Shown here: positions 46,501-54,651 of the stretch, piece by piece
Position numbering within the stretch: the first letter of the stretch is position 1
Layout of the letters: every line of letters begins with the position of its first letter
Assembly: GCF_005869225.1 (NCBI RefSeq)
Contig: NZ_SWFP01000008.1
Span: 310,001 to 374,000, forward strand
Source: Dyadobacter bucti
Lineage (GTDB): Bacteria > Bacteroidota > Bacteroidia > Cytophagales > Spirosomataceae
Direction of reading: 5' to 3'
DNA length: 64,000 nucleotides
Notes under the pieces: generated by a model
Databases searched by the model: none
Seen by the model: only the letters and a program-made list of their open reading frames with translations
Told to the model about the DNA's origin: nothing
Program-made: the position numbers and the translations under genes

Positions 46501-48251
46501 CGACGGCCTCTTACCAGACGCTGATCGGAAGTGCAAAATGGGATATGGTTAAAAAGACAATTTTAATGAAAGGTTTGGGAGAAACTTCGTCTTATACTTC
46601 CACCGACCCGGCCCAGGAAGGGTTGACTTTCAATGGTACGGAGGCAATATATGATATTGAAAAAGTTACCCTGAATGTAAAAGGCGTTCCAGGAATACAA
46701 ACAGCAGATGTAACGATCATTCCCGACAAAGGAATGGTGAGTATCGACAGCAAAGGCCGGATCAGCCCGTTGAAAAAAGCGCGGATCGAGATAGACAGTT
46801 CTCACCGCATGCGTGACGCGGACATTCGTATAGATTCCCGTAACCACTTTGAAGGTTCCGCCACTTACCAGTACATTACAGCCAGAAAGGATACTTTTAA
46901 TATCAAAATGCAGAATTTTGAATTGAAAGAATTGACCGAAATCCCTGCCGGAAAGCGCTCACGTGCGGAAAGCAAAACTCCGTCAGCAACTCCCAAATAT
47001 TATACAACTGCCCGTGCAGACATCAAAGAAACGGATAACCTTACCCTTTCACCTCGCATACAATATAAAGGTGCGATTAATCTCATCGCATACGAGCCAT
47101 CCCTGAAACTGGAAGGATTTGTAAAGCCTGTGATCAAATACCGGAAAGATTTCCAGAGTTCCTGGATCGTCTACAATGATTCGCCGGGCGAGTCTGTTGC
47201 TATAAAAGTAGACAAAGACCTTAAAAACGAACACGAAATACCGCTTTCCGTTGGTTTGCATCACAATGAAACGAGAGGCATGTATATGTCTTTCCTTTCG
47301 CCGAAAGAGTCTGAGGGTGACGAGGATATTTATACAGCACAGGGCGCATTGAACTATGATGAAGATGAAAAAGCATTCAAACTAACGCCCCCCCCAGGGG
47401 CCGACGGGTTGATAGACGAAGCCAATACTTTAAAATTTGACGACAAAACCGGCCTGGCAACATTCTCCGGTCCCCTAAAACTGACCGGCGCAAACTGGCT
47501 GCAATCCTCAGGGATAGCCGAGGTACAGGTCGATAGTTCCAGGTTTGCTTTCAATTCTCTCTTGCTGCTAAAACTACCGGCTCTCGATCCGATATTACCT
47601 CCACTCGCTGCCAAAATCATTGAGATCAACCTGGAAGAGCAGAACAGTACATCAGCAGACGAGGATCCCGATCAGCTCAACCAGAAAATATCCGCATTGA
47701 TCGGCCCGAAAGCAACAGACAATTATATCAAGCTTTCTGCCGCCGGCTACAAACCTTTGTTTGACGCCTCTCCCCTGCTGGATGCCCAGCTGGCGCTTTC
47801 CAATGTAAATCTCAACTGGTCGGCTTCTCACGGGGCATACTATTCACAGGGGCCGATCGGTGTTTCACATTTGGGTAAAAGCAATATCAATGCTCAAATG
47901 GAGGGCGTGCTCGAAATCCGCCGCTCGATTGACGGCGACGAGTTCAGTCTTTATCTCGAGGCATCACCGGATGTCTGGTACTTTTTCGACTACAAATTAA
48001 ATGAGCTCGGCGTGGTTTCGTCCATGGTTGATTTCAATGACCAGATAACGGCCAAAGCAAAAAATGTAAAGTCGAGGGATATGTCGCTCATCGGGCTTGG
48101 CACAGAAGAAAAAGATCTTTTTGTGAACCGCTTCGATGATTTCTACCAGCCTGCCATCAAAAAGGCCAAACTTGCTGCAAAAACCGCCAAGAAAAAAGTG
48201 GTGCCCGCAGCCCAAAAGAAGAAAAAAGAGGAACCAACAGAAGGGTTCTGA
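43575..48251 (+). CDS. Very large secreted protein of unknown function (1558 residues)
   Basis: A signal peptide (MRIIRFALLLSFIILLGKTASAQ) is followed by about 1500 residues with no domain I can name. An early helical part (30-180) gives way to many beta-strand segments, in which the sequence repeats themes such as VVFGPSNGTVSLQNGIFVG, YYFDQPERGT and GLATFSGPLKL, reminiscent of filament or beta-solenoid cell-surface proteins, but with no regular period. The end is strongly basic (KKAKLAAKTAKKKV... EEPTEGF). There is no C-terminal type IX secretion signal of the usual kind visible. The gene is the largest in the window and lies in the prmA transcription unit. I cannot assign a function. Confidence 0.75.
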   Translation: MRIIRFALLLSFIILLGKTASAQNLKLSDDPGQFVVQLRKLIDGGRNPQYVRAAAQLDSIWMSSVNTSQQAKFISIVKTQIQKGQKAGPVMFLLIKNTHSFAKQSPENLDGFLELAARSGEKYDGKTLQKVLETVRTITETNKLYAANYNSLYLLSGTYKYRFDTTNAQTANTEAAVAAANDSWDTPVDSNFVVAPKSNPLPIVSGALVDLQNATFAMVAAGDSVVFGPSNGTVSLQNGIFVGKNGKFSWQVIGDSSIYADLDTYSFNISQPKIVAENVTFHYDEKLAAPIKGTMEYRSVKKIKGQSAPYPRFISNGIDARLKDTRKSIDYKGGFSLIGTAMYSSSLSDQNSTVSVKYKDKPAFKALSKKFALKDSVITSGFAIFSMPLGSDSLYHPGVTFSYHDDEGLVKLGRADKTDYAPLPYQDSYHKMNIWSQAMRWKFPNDKVEFLRIDGKQVVPVKLESFDYFKKEKFKGISQEYGFQPLNMAANYQQTTKKSAFLAEELAAKFKQNPKIVRKTLERLTLEDYFIYNKATDEFSLAKKGILWVLANLDKADYDNFQVVSQFTANDEIANATIYLPDTMLTVLGVDRFVVSDSLKIYAVPADKKLVIGRNRSFSLNGQMVASNYQFRGQNVKFDYNQFFVNVPPSDSITFTPREKFAKGQKGEVGGHVKYEKGGTFYLSDPKNKSGNQKGIKKSPRLVVPDGMIVYFDQPERGTVLYPREVFFKIPKIDMDGLDQRDVIFEGTFNSNGILPPIQTILKSMPDNSLGFEYKAPPVDMKLYEGKATARFTDTLTMDNSGLHSKAILKYQSASMTAKNILLTSDSLMASGDVASIKEATIGKGYFPAVELKDYALKWYPNADSMFINTQGKSFAFYKGTTNLEGSLLLRSTGLYGSGKLKRADSELSSPDIKFNKDGFLANRSQFSINSGDAKSGKKLLTGNNVNIDFNFKTGVANFLTDETGFGSDSSGMQIPTASYQTLIGSAKWDMVKKTILMKGLGETSSYTSTDPAQEGLTFNGTEAIYDIEKVTLNVKGVPGIQTADVTIIPDKGMVSIDSKGRISPLKKARIEIDSSHRMRDADIRIDSRNHFEGSATYQYITARKDTFNIKMQNFELKELTEIPAGKRSRAESKTPSATPKYYTTARADIKETDNLTLSPRIQYKGAINLIAYEPSLKLEGFVKPVIKYRKDFQSSWIVYNDSPGESVAIKVDKDLKNEHEIPLSVGLHHNETRGMYMSFLSPKESEGDEDIYTAQGALNYDEDEKAFKLTPPPGADGLIDEANTLKFDDKTGLATFSGPLKLTGANWLQSSGIAEVQVDSSRFAFNSLLLLKLPALDPILPPLAAKIIEINLEEQNSTSADEDPDQLNQKISALIGPKATDNYIKLSAAGYKPLFDASPLLDAQLALSNVNLNWSASHGAYYSQGPIGVSHLGKSNINAQMEGVLEIRRSIDGDEFSLYLEASPDVWYFFDYKLNELGVVSSMVDFNDQITAKAKNVKSRDMSLIGLGTEEKDLFVNRFDDFYQPAIKKAKLAAKTAKKKVVPAAQKKKKEEPTEGF

Positions 48252-48319
48252 TTTTCAGTGCTTTTGTCATTTTTTTGGTCATTTGCTAACCAAATGATAA
48301 TTTTGTCTTCGCATTTTTG

Positions 48320-48350
48320 TTTGCAAAATCCTTCAACTATCGTATTTTTG
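48320..48350 (+). promoter_or_regulatory. Bacteroidota-type promoter for plsY (TTTG-N19-TATTTTTG)
   Basis: A full match to the Bacteroidota sigma-A promoter: -33 TTTG at 48320-48323, a 19-bp spacer and -7 TATTTTTG at 48343-48350, 45 bp before the plsY start codon. It is the best promoter seen in the window. Confidence 0.7.
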
Positions 48351-48394
48351 AGAAAACCTGTTTGTAATCTAAAATTATCTTCTAATAGTACAAA

Positions 48395-49054
48395 ATGAGT
48401 ATTGCCTTATTAATAATTACGATTGTTGCAGCCTATTTATTGGGATCCATACCGAGTTCCGTTTGGTATGGTATAGGATATTTTGGAATTGATGTGCGGA
48501 AGCACGGAAGTGGAAACGCGGGTGCTACCAATACTTTCAGAGTACTTGGCAAAAGGGCAGGAACAATTGTAATGCTGATCGACGTGATCAAAGGATGGAC
48601 TGCAACGTGCCTTGCTTCCATGCTATTTTATATGAATGAAATCGGTGAAACCGAATTGTTGATGTATAAGATCATTTTTGGCATCATAGCAATCATTGGG
48701 CACATCTTCCCTGTTTTTGTAAACTTCAAGGGTGGCAAGGGGATTGCAACGTTGCTGGGAATGGTACTTGCTATCCATCCCGAGCTGGCATTGATGTCCA
48801 TCACAATTTTTATACTTACGCTGATCGCTTCTCAATATGTGTCGCTGAGCTCTATACTTGGAACCCTGGCATTTCCGATATTATCGTGGCTTGGGGTTTT
48901 CGGACATCCTGAGCCGCTCCTGGTCGTTTTCGGGTTTACGATGTTTCTGCTGGTCGTTTTGACACATCAGAAAAATATCATCAGATTATTGAACGGAAAT
49001 GAAAACCGGGTTAATATTTTCGCGAAATCCAAATCTGCCCGGCAGATCTCCTGA
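48395..49054 (+). CDS. plsY: Glycerol-3-phosphate acyltransferase PlsY
   Basis: A 219-residue inner membrane enzyme that transfers acyl groups from acyl-phosphate to glycerol-3-phosphate, the first step of phospholipid synthesis. The active-site loops are visible: GSIPSSVWYG (about 17-26), GSGNAGATNTFRVLGKRAG (about 38-56) and FKGGKGIATLLG (about 110-121). About five membrane helices are predicted by eye. It has its own promoter and terminator. Confidence 0.96.
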   Translation: MSIALLIITIVAAYLLGSIPSSVWYGIGYFGIDVRKHGSGNAGATNTFRVLGKRAGTIVMLIDVIKGWTATCLASMLFYMNEIGETELLMYKIIFGIIAIIGHIFPVFVNFKGGKGIATLLGMVLAIHPELALMSITIFILTLIASQYVSLSSILGTLAFPILSWLGVFGHPEPLLVVFGFTMFLLVVLTHQKNIIRLLNGNENRVNIFAKSKSARQIS

Positions 49055-49078
49055 CAAAAGTATTTATACACAAATAGC

Positions 49079-49112
49079 AACCCCTGAGGCAAAACCTTAG
49101 GGGTTATTTTTT
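49079..49112 (+). terminator. Terminator of plsY
   Basis: Stem AACCCCTGAGG / CCTTAGGGGTT (11 bp with one G-U pair), short loop, then a T-rich run. It lies 25 bp after the stop codon. Confidence 0.8.
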
Positions 49113-49166
49113 ATATTGGGCAGCTTATCGAGTATAATTATTTTTGGTCCACAACATTAAAACGCA

Positions 49167-50528
49167 ATGCTTAAATATATTGAAAAGAACCGCGAGCGAT
49201 TTTTAAATGAGCTTTTCGACCTTCTCAGGATACCCTCAGTAAGTGCAGATTCCAATTTCAAAAGCGATATGCTTAAAGCCGCCGAATACGTTCGCGACCG
49301 CATATCGGAAGCCGGAGCTGATCGTGCTGAAATTTATGAAACCAAAGGGCACCCAGTGGTTTACGGTGAAAAAATCATTGATCCCAAACTGCCTACCATA
49401 TTGATATACGGGCATTATGATGTACAGCCAGCCGATCCTTACGAGCTCTGGAATTCCCCGCCCTTTGAGCCGGTAATCAAAAATGACCGTATCTATGCAC
49501 GAGGTGCATGCGACGACAAGGGACAGTTTTATATGCATATCAAAGCATTGGAAACGATGCTGGCCACCAATTCCCTGGCATGCAATGTAAAAATGATGAT
49601 CGAGGGCGAAGAAGAAATCGGATCTTCAAATCTGGGTGCATTTGTAAGCGAGCACAAGGACATGCTGAAATGTGATACCATCCTGATATCCGATACCAGC
49701 ATCATCGCAAACGATGTCCCGTCCATAGAAACAGGGCTCCGTGGTCTGACTTATGTGGAAGTAGAAGTAGTAGGCGCGAATCGGGACTTGCATTCAGGCG
49801 TTTATGGCGGTGGCGTTGCCAATCCGGTAAATGTTTTATGTGAAATGATCGCGTCGCTGAAAGACGAAAACGGCCACATCACAATTCCAGGTTTTTACAG
49901 CAAAGTGGAAGAACTGACACCCGGACAGCGAGCAGCTTTAAATTCAGCTCCGTTTGATCTGGAAGAATACAAGCGGGACCTAGGCATTGAAGACATCCAG
50001 GGCGAAGTAGGATATTCCACTATTGAACGGACTTCAGTTCGCCCTACGCTGGACGTGAATGGAATATGGGGAGGTTACACAGGTGAAGGCGCAAAAACAG
50101 TTTTGCCTTCGAAAGCCAATGCAAAAATATCCATGCGGCTGGTTCCGAATCAAACAGATGAAGATACTCTTGAGTTATTTACGAAACACTTTGAATCCAT
50201 TGCCCCGGCTTCGGTGAAGGTAACGGTTACTCCTCATCATGGAGGTCTTCCCTACGTTACTCCGACGGATTCCGTAGAATATAAGGCTGCCGAAATGGCA
50301 ATGGAAGAATCTTTTGGTAAAAAGCCTATACCCACGCGGGGAGGAGGAAGTATTCCGATTGTGGCGCTTTTTGAGCAGGAACTTGGCAGAAAAAGCATCC
50401 TGATGGGCTTCGGCTTGGATATTGATGCCCTGCATTCACCTAACGAAAGCTATGGGCTATTCAATTATTATAAAGGAATTGAGACGATCCCGTTATTTTT
50501 CAAACACTATGCGAAATTGAAAAAATGA
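49167..50528 (+). CDS. M20 family dipeptidase
   Basis: A 453-residue zinc peptidase of the M20 family (dipeptidase/carnosinase-like group). Metal ligands and catalytic residues are in YGHYDVQP (His 83, Asp 85), CDDKG (Asp 116) and EGEEEIGS (Glu 148/149), with a further His near the C-terminus (DALHSPNE). A dimerisation domain (about 200-370) is inserted in the catalytic domain. No signal peptide is seen, so it is likely cytoplasmic and breaks down dipeptides. Confidence 0.94.
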   Translation: MLKYIEKNRERFLNELFDLLRIPSVSADSNFKSDMLKAAEYVRDRISEAGADRAEIYETKGHPVVYGEKIIDPKLPTILIYGHYDVQPADPYELWNSPPFEPVIKNDRIYARGACDDKGQFYMHIKALETMLATNSLACNVKMMIEGEEEIGSSNLGAFVSEHKDMLKCDTILISDTSIIANDVPSIETGLRGLTYVEVEVVGANRDLHSGVYGGGVANPVNVLCEMIASLKDENGHITIPGFYSKVEELTPGQRAALNSAPFDLEEYKRDLGIEDIQGEVGYSTIERTSVRPTLDVNGIWGGYTGEGAKTVLPSKANAKISMRLVPNQTDEDTLELFTKHFESIAPASVKVTVTPHHGGLPYVTPTDSVEYKAAEMAMEESFGKKPIPTRGGGSIPIVALFEQELGRKSILMGFGLDIDALHSPNESYGLFNYYKGIETIPLFFKHYAKLKK

Positions 50529-50537
50529 TCGGTTCAG

Positions 50538-50568
50538 AAGCCGGGCGGCTATCGGCTTGCCCGGCTTT
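50538..50568. terminator. Terminator between M20 and TPR genes
   Basis: Stem AAGCCGGGC / GCCCGGCTT, 9 bp perfect, 12-nt loop, between two convergent genes. The T run is short. Confidence 0.65.
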
Positions 50569-50571
50569 GTA

Positions 50572-51798
50572 CTATCTTTTCCGGCGCTGCTCCCGTTTCA
50601 TTTTCTTTAAATTGGCAATCGCAGCTTTCGCTTCCTTATCCTGGCTCGACTTCTTATCCGCCTTATCATCCGCCAATTTATAGTATTTCAGCGCCTCATC
50701 GTAATCTTTTTTGGTTTCTGCAATCTTGCCCAGCCCAATCAGTGACGAGATATAATAACCAGCGTTGAGAGAGTTGGTCTGAGCTGAAAACTCAATTGCT
50801 TTCTGATAATACTGCGCGGCAAGATCGTAATTGCGATGGTATTGCATGTTGTAGTAAGCCAGGACATACGCCGCATTTCTTCCGCTAACCCCTTCATATC
50901 CAGGCATACCTTTGCCAATTTTATCAAGAATATTCTGGGCTGCCTTTTCTGCCTCTGCCATTTTTCCAGTTACAAAGGCTGTTCTGCAAAAGTACCTTTC
51001 AAAATATGGATTGTTAGGAAAAGTCTGCCACATATACTTAGCCATTTCATAAGCTTTTCCATACTCATTTTCCATGCTGTAAATCTGCAGTAAAAAATAC
51101 CTCGCTTCTACCCGCGTGTAAAAAGCATTGTTCCCTACTTTTTCAAGCTGTTTTTCACCAAGCTTTTTATTGCCTTTTGGAAAAAGCGCCATCACAGGCC
51201 TCAGAATCGGATATTCTTTGGGGACCCACTCTGCATAATAATTATACAAACCGTCGCCAAAAAGCAATTCCGGGCTCAGATCACCATTTCCTTTACATTG
51301 TTCAAAATATTTAAGGGATTTTTTCCCGGCAAAAGCTGCTTTTGTCCAGCTCTCCCGCTCGGCATATAGCCGTCCTTTGAATGCATATGCTGCCGCCAGG
51401 AAAAAAGCAGATTCCACTTTATTTTTCTCCACGTCATATAACTCTTCCGCCAGCGCAATGGTCGAGTCCATCTGTGCCAGAAAAGCTTTATCATGCGATT
51501 CATTATCCGTGTTCGGTACGATTTTCCACCACTCGGAAAGGCCCATCAGAAAATGGGGCATAGGATGCTTTGGGTAGCGATATTTGAGCCACCTGAACTC
51601 TGCATCCGCTTCCGCAAACTTATAATTGTAAAGCATATTGATAGCTTCCGTTGACTCGATTTGTACGCTCGGGTTTTTCAGGATCATATCATAATTCTTG
51701 TCCAGATCGGCAGAAGAATATAGCTGAGCCGAGACAGAATGAATGGCAATTACAGTTAAGAAACAGAATGTTATGGTGTTAAAAATTAAACTTTTCAT
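50572..51798 (-). CDS. Secreted tetratricopeptide repeat protein
   Basis: A 408-residue protein with a signal peptide (MKSLIFNTITFCFLTVIAIHSVSAQ) and helical repeats of TPR type, clearest near the C-terminus (YDLAAQYYQKAIEFSAQ, then KDYDEALKYYKLADDKA), ending in a strongly basic tail (KKMKREQRRKR). Earlier repeats are degenerate (FAEADAEFRWLKYRYP). Such proteins usually serve as periplasmic scaffolds. The partner is unknown. Confidence 0.85.
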   Translation of the reverse strand: MKSLIFNTITFCFLTVIAIHSVSAQLYSSADLDKNYDMILKNPSVQIESTEAINMLYNYKFAEADAEFRWLKYRYPKHPMPHFLMGLSEWWKIVPNTDNESHDKAFLAQMDSTIALAEELYDVEKNKVESAFFLAAAYAFKGRLYAERESWTKAAFAGKKSLKYFEQCKGNGDLSPELLFGDGLYNYYAEWVPKEYPILRPVMALFPKGNKKLGEKQLEKVGNNAFYTRVEARYFLLQIYSMENEYGKAYEMAKYMWQTFPNNPYFERYFCRTAFVTGKMAEAEKAAQNILDKIGKGMPGYEGVSGRNAAYVLAYYNMQYHRNYDLAAQYYQKAIEFSAQTNSLNAGYYISSLIGLGKIAETKKDYDEALKYYKLADDKADKKSSQDKEAKAAIANLKKMKREQRRKR

Positions 51799-51841
51799 GT
51801 CAGGGATAAAATCTGTCCTATTTAACGCCGGATTCGAATTT

Positions 51842-51849
51842 TACGTTTG
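51842..51849 (+). promoter_or_regulatory. Possible -7 element (TACGTTTG) for hpt
   Basis: TACGTTTG matches TAnnTTTG, 70 bp before the hpt start codon, in the gap to the divergent TPR gene. No matching -33 element. Confidence 0.3.
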
Positions 51850-51919
51850 CGGGCTGTCGGGTTTTTGAAAAAAGAGTTAATATTGATCCTCAGAGCTTTT
51901 AACGTTACGGCACTTCCTT

Positions 51920-52447
51920 ATGATTAACATACTGGACAAAACATTTGTCCCATTTATTTCCAGGCAATCGATTGAAAACCGGGTATTGGAACTCTCGGCC
52001 ATGATCAGTAAAGATTATGAAGGCCGCTGCCCGTTATTCCTCGTGGTTTTGAACGGTGCATTTCTTTTTGCCGGGGAACTCGTCAAGCATATTCCTTTGA
52101 CCTGCGAAATTACATTTATCCGGCTTTCATCCTATTCACAAACCGAATCGACTGGAAAAGTAAAGGAAATCATAGGTCTGGACAACAACATTGAAAACCG
52201 CGACATCATTATTATCGAAGATATTGTGGATACCGGCCTGACCATTGCACAGTTATTAAAACAAATTGAAGATAAGAAACCGAAGTCTGTCGAAATTGCC
52301 ACTTTACTACATAAGCCGGAAGCACTTAAAACGCCTGTTGCAATGCGCTACATCGGCTTTGAGATTGAAAACAAGTTTGTTGTCGGGTATGGTCTTGATT
52401 ATGATGGGATCGGCCGTAACCTGGATTCAATATATGTTTTAGCCTGA
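51920..52447 (+). CDS. hpt: Hypoxanthine phosphoribosyltransferase
   Basis: A 175-residue purine-salvage enzyme joining hypoxanthine or guanine to PRPP. The PRPP-binding motif IIIIEDIVDTGLT lies at about 94-106, and the flexible-loop region LSSYSQTESTGK at about 73-84. The C-terminal DYDGIGRNLDSIYVL is typical of the family. An MBL-fold hydrolase gene follows in the same direction. Confidence 0.96.
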   Translation: MINILDKTFVPFISRQSIENRVLELSAMISKDYEGRCPLFLVVLNGAFLFAGELVKHIPLTCEITFIRLSSYSQTESTGKVKEIIGLDNNIENRDIIIIEDIVDTGLTIAQLLKQIEDKKPKSVEIATLLHKPEALKTPVAMRYIGFEIENKFVVGYGLDYDGIGRNLDSIYVLA

Positions 52448-52511
52448 CCCTTTTTAAAAGTAGTAATTGCCGACCGGGCACCTTTTGAATTTTAGAGACA
52501 ATCTGCATAAT

Positions 52512-53912
52512 ATGAATATACAATTTTTTGGAGCCGCAAGAACTGTTACAGGAAGCAAACATTTGATTACTACCGAAAAGGGAACAAAAATCCTTCTTGA
52601 CTGCGGATTGTTTCAGGGGATACAAACAGATGAATTCAATCAGCGTTTCGGGTTTAAGCCGGCCGAAGTTAACTATCTGATTTTGTCCCACGCACATATT
52701 GACCATTCTGGATTGATTCCGAGACTTGTAAAACAAGGTTTCAACGGTCCCATATATTGTACATCTGCAACAGCCGACCTTTGCCGCGTGATGCTGCTCG
52801 ATAGTGCCCATATCCAGGAAAAAGATCTGGAAAGAATTAACCGGAGACGCGAAAAACAGGGCAGGCCGCTGCTGGAAGAACTTTATGACTCTGAAGATGC
52901 GGCGAAAGCGTTGAACCTTTTTAAAACAGTCCGTTACGGACAACCATTTTTTCTTGGCGAAAGTAACGAAGTAGAAGTTATCCTGACCGACGCGGCTCAT
53001 TTGCTTGGGAGCGCCGCGGTCCACCTTACTATTCCTGACAGTGGAGCATTCAAACAGCTAACATTTACAGGCGACATTGGCCGGCCGGAAGATCGCATTT
53101 TACGCAAGCCTGATGTTTTTCCACAGGCGGATATTATTATCTGCGAGTCTACCTATGGAGACAGGCTGCACGAAAAAGAAACAGATATGCATGCACATCT
53201 CCTGGAAATTGTACATCAGACCTGTGTTGTCAGAAGAGGAAAACTGATCATTCCTGCCTTCGCCATCGACCGCACCCAGGAATTGATCTATGCATTGGAT
53301 CAGTTGTCAAGTTCCGGAAAATTACCTCAGATCCCGGTTTATATCGACAGTCCCCTTGCCATCCGTGCGACCAAAATCATGAAGGAGCACGACGAATGTT
53401 TCAATCCTGAAATCCTGGACTACATTGAGAAAGACGGAGATGCTTTTGCCTTTCCATACTTGCATTACATATCAAGTGCCGACGAATCTATTGCGCTTAA
53501 TGATAAACAAGAACCTTGTATCATTATTTCCGCATCGGGAATGGCCGAGGCCGGGCGTATCAAGCATCACATCAAAAACAATATTGGTGATCCGAAATCA
53601 ACCATTCTGCTGGTGGGGTATGCATCCTCCAACACATTGGCTGGTGCGTTGAAAAGGGGAGACAGGGAGGTTAACATCTTCGGGGAGCAATTTGAGGTAC
53701 GGTGCCAGGTTTCGAGTATGGATTCTTTTTCCGGCCATGGCGATTACAATGAAATGCTCGAATTTCTGTCCTGCCAGAGCCCAGAGCGCGTCAGAAAAGT
53801 ATTTCTAGTACATGGAGAATATAAAACCCAGATTTCTTTCAAGCTAAAACTCGAAAAAGCGGGTTACAAGGATGTGCATATCCCGGCATTGTATGAAAAT
53901 GTGATTATTTAA
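52512..53912 (+). CDS. MBL-fold/beta-CASP RNA-processing-type hydrolase
   Basis: A 466-residue protein from the Met at 52512 (MNIQFFGAARTVTG); the frame is open to 52467. It has the metallo-beta-lactamase motif HAHIDHSG (about 59-66), a beta-CASP insertion and the downstream motifs SGMAEAGRIKHHI and SSMDSFSGHGDYNEML with the late His. Relatives are related to CPSF73-like and RNase J-like nucleases, so RNA cleavage is the best guess. It is probably co-transcribed with hpt (64 bp gap). Confidence 0.92.
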   Translation: MNIQFFGAARTVTGSKHLITTEKGTKILLDCGLFQGIQTDEFNQRFGFKPAEVNYLILSHAHIDHSGLIPRLVKQGFNGPIYCTSATADLCRVMLLDSAHIQEKDLERINRRREKQGRPLLEELYDSEDAAKALNLFKTVRYGQPFFLGESNEVEVILTDAAHLLGSAAVHLTIPDSGAFKQLTFTGDIGRPEDRILRKPDVFPQADIIICESTYGDRLHEKETDMHAHLLEIVHQTCVVRRGKLIIPAFAIDRTQELIYALDQLSSSGKLPQIPVYIDSPLAIRATKIMKEHDECFNPEILDYIEKDGDAFAFPYLHYISSADESIALNDKQEPCIIISASGMAEAGRIKHHIKNNIGDPKSTILLVGYASSNTLAGALKRGDREVNIFGEQFEVRCQVSSMDSFSGHGDYNEMLEFLSCQSPERVRKVFLVHGEYKTQISFKLKLEKAGYKDVHIPALYENVII

Positions 53913-53982
53913 TTAATCATCTTTACCCTAACACTTGGAAAGTCGGTTACATTATTACTATTTTTGCCCACCAGATTTTCAT

Positions 53983-54066
53983 GCCGAAGTGGTGAAATTG
54001 GTAGACACGCACGTTTCAGAGGCGTGTGGGGGTTGCCCTGTGTGGGTTCGAGTCCCATCTTCGGCA
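53983..54066 (+). tRNA. tRNA-Leu (anticodon CAG)
   Basis: Class II tRNA of 84 nt without an encoded CCA. Acceptor stem GCCGAAG pairs with CTTCGGC; the anticodon arm is CACGT-TTCAGAG-GCGTG with anticodon CAG (54017-54019), decoding CUG. A long variable arm follows, as expected for Leu, and the T loop reads TTCGAGT. A terminator lies directly after it. Confidence 0.95.
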
Positions 54067-54067
54067 C

Positions 54068-54101
54068 AAAATGCCGTTCCTGTTTTCAGGAATGGCATTT
54101 T
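54068..54101 (+). terminator. Terminator of tRNA-Leu
   Basis: Stem AAAATGCCGTTCCTG / CAGGAATGGCATTTT (15 bp with one G-U) and a TTTT loop, ending in a T run, starting 2 nt after the tRNA. Confidence 0.9.
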
Positions 54102-54132
54102 TACTTTTCAGGACAGTTTCAAAAAATGATCC

Positions 54133-54651
54133 ATGAAATATCCCAACCGCCTTTCTTCCGGAGCAAATAACACGGTTATAACACTGTCCGATTTGGAAGT
54201 CGCCAAGCTATTTCTTGACGATACACGCTCAGATATTGGCTCGGAGGCGGAAAAAATGAAATTTGCAAATTCCGTCAACGGTCTGGTCGTAAAGTTTATC
54301 CGCCTTGATTTTCACGAAGATTTGCAGGCAGAAATGCTGGTGATGGAGCGTTTGAAACCAATGGATTTTCGCGCTTATGAGGTCGAAATCCGCGAGCTAT
54401 GGCTGGATGTTTTTGAAGACCAGCTGAAAATGCTTCACAAAGCTGGGTTTGTTCACCGCGATCTACGCCGTCCCTCAGGTATCGGAGGGTTATATTACGA
54501 CAATATTTTATTGACTGACAGCGGGTTAAGGTTAATTGATGTTGGTATTTCGGCCCTGAGAGAACAAGTCGGAGCAAAGATTTTTGATAAGTACCTGGAA
54601 ACCGAGCGCTCGGAAATGAATGTTTTCAGAGAATATTTTCTCAACCGGTAG
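54133..54651 (+). CDS. Minimal protein kinase-like protein
   Basis: A 172-residue protein, shorter than any normal kinase domain (about 250), yet keeping catalytic positions in order: a Lys in EVAKLFLDD (K25), an acidic helix with Glu 38/40, HRD at 108-110 in FVHRDLRR, Asn 124 in YYDNILLTDSG, and Asp 136 in LIDVG (in place of DFG). About nine extra residues lie between HRD and the Asn. The glycine-rich loop is not obvious. It resembles small lipopolysaccharide-kinase/RIO-like folds. It lies between tRNA-Leu and hemJ and overlaps the end of hemJ by 11 bp. Function unknown. Confidence 0.75.
   Translation: MKYPNRLSSGANNTVITLSDLEVAKLFLDDTRSDIGSEAEKMKFANSVNGLVVKFIRLDFHEDLQAEMLVMERLKPMDFRAYEVEIRELWLDVFEDQLKMLHKAGFVHRDLRRPSGIGGLYYDNILLTDSGLRLIDVGISALREQVGAKIFDKYLETERSEMNVFREYFLNR

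Noticed and set aside
52326..53024. A 232-codon minus-strand frame across hpt and the MBL gene
   Set aside because: It overlaps two clear genes on the other strand and reads as an out-of-frame shadow.
53935..54170. Open frames of 64 and 68 codons crossing the tRNA-Leu
   Set aside because: They read through a clear tRNA and its terminator.
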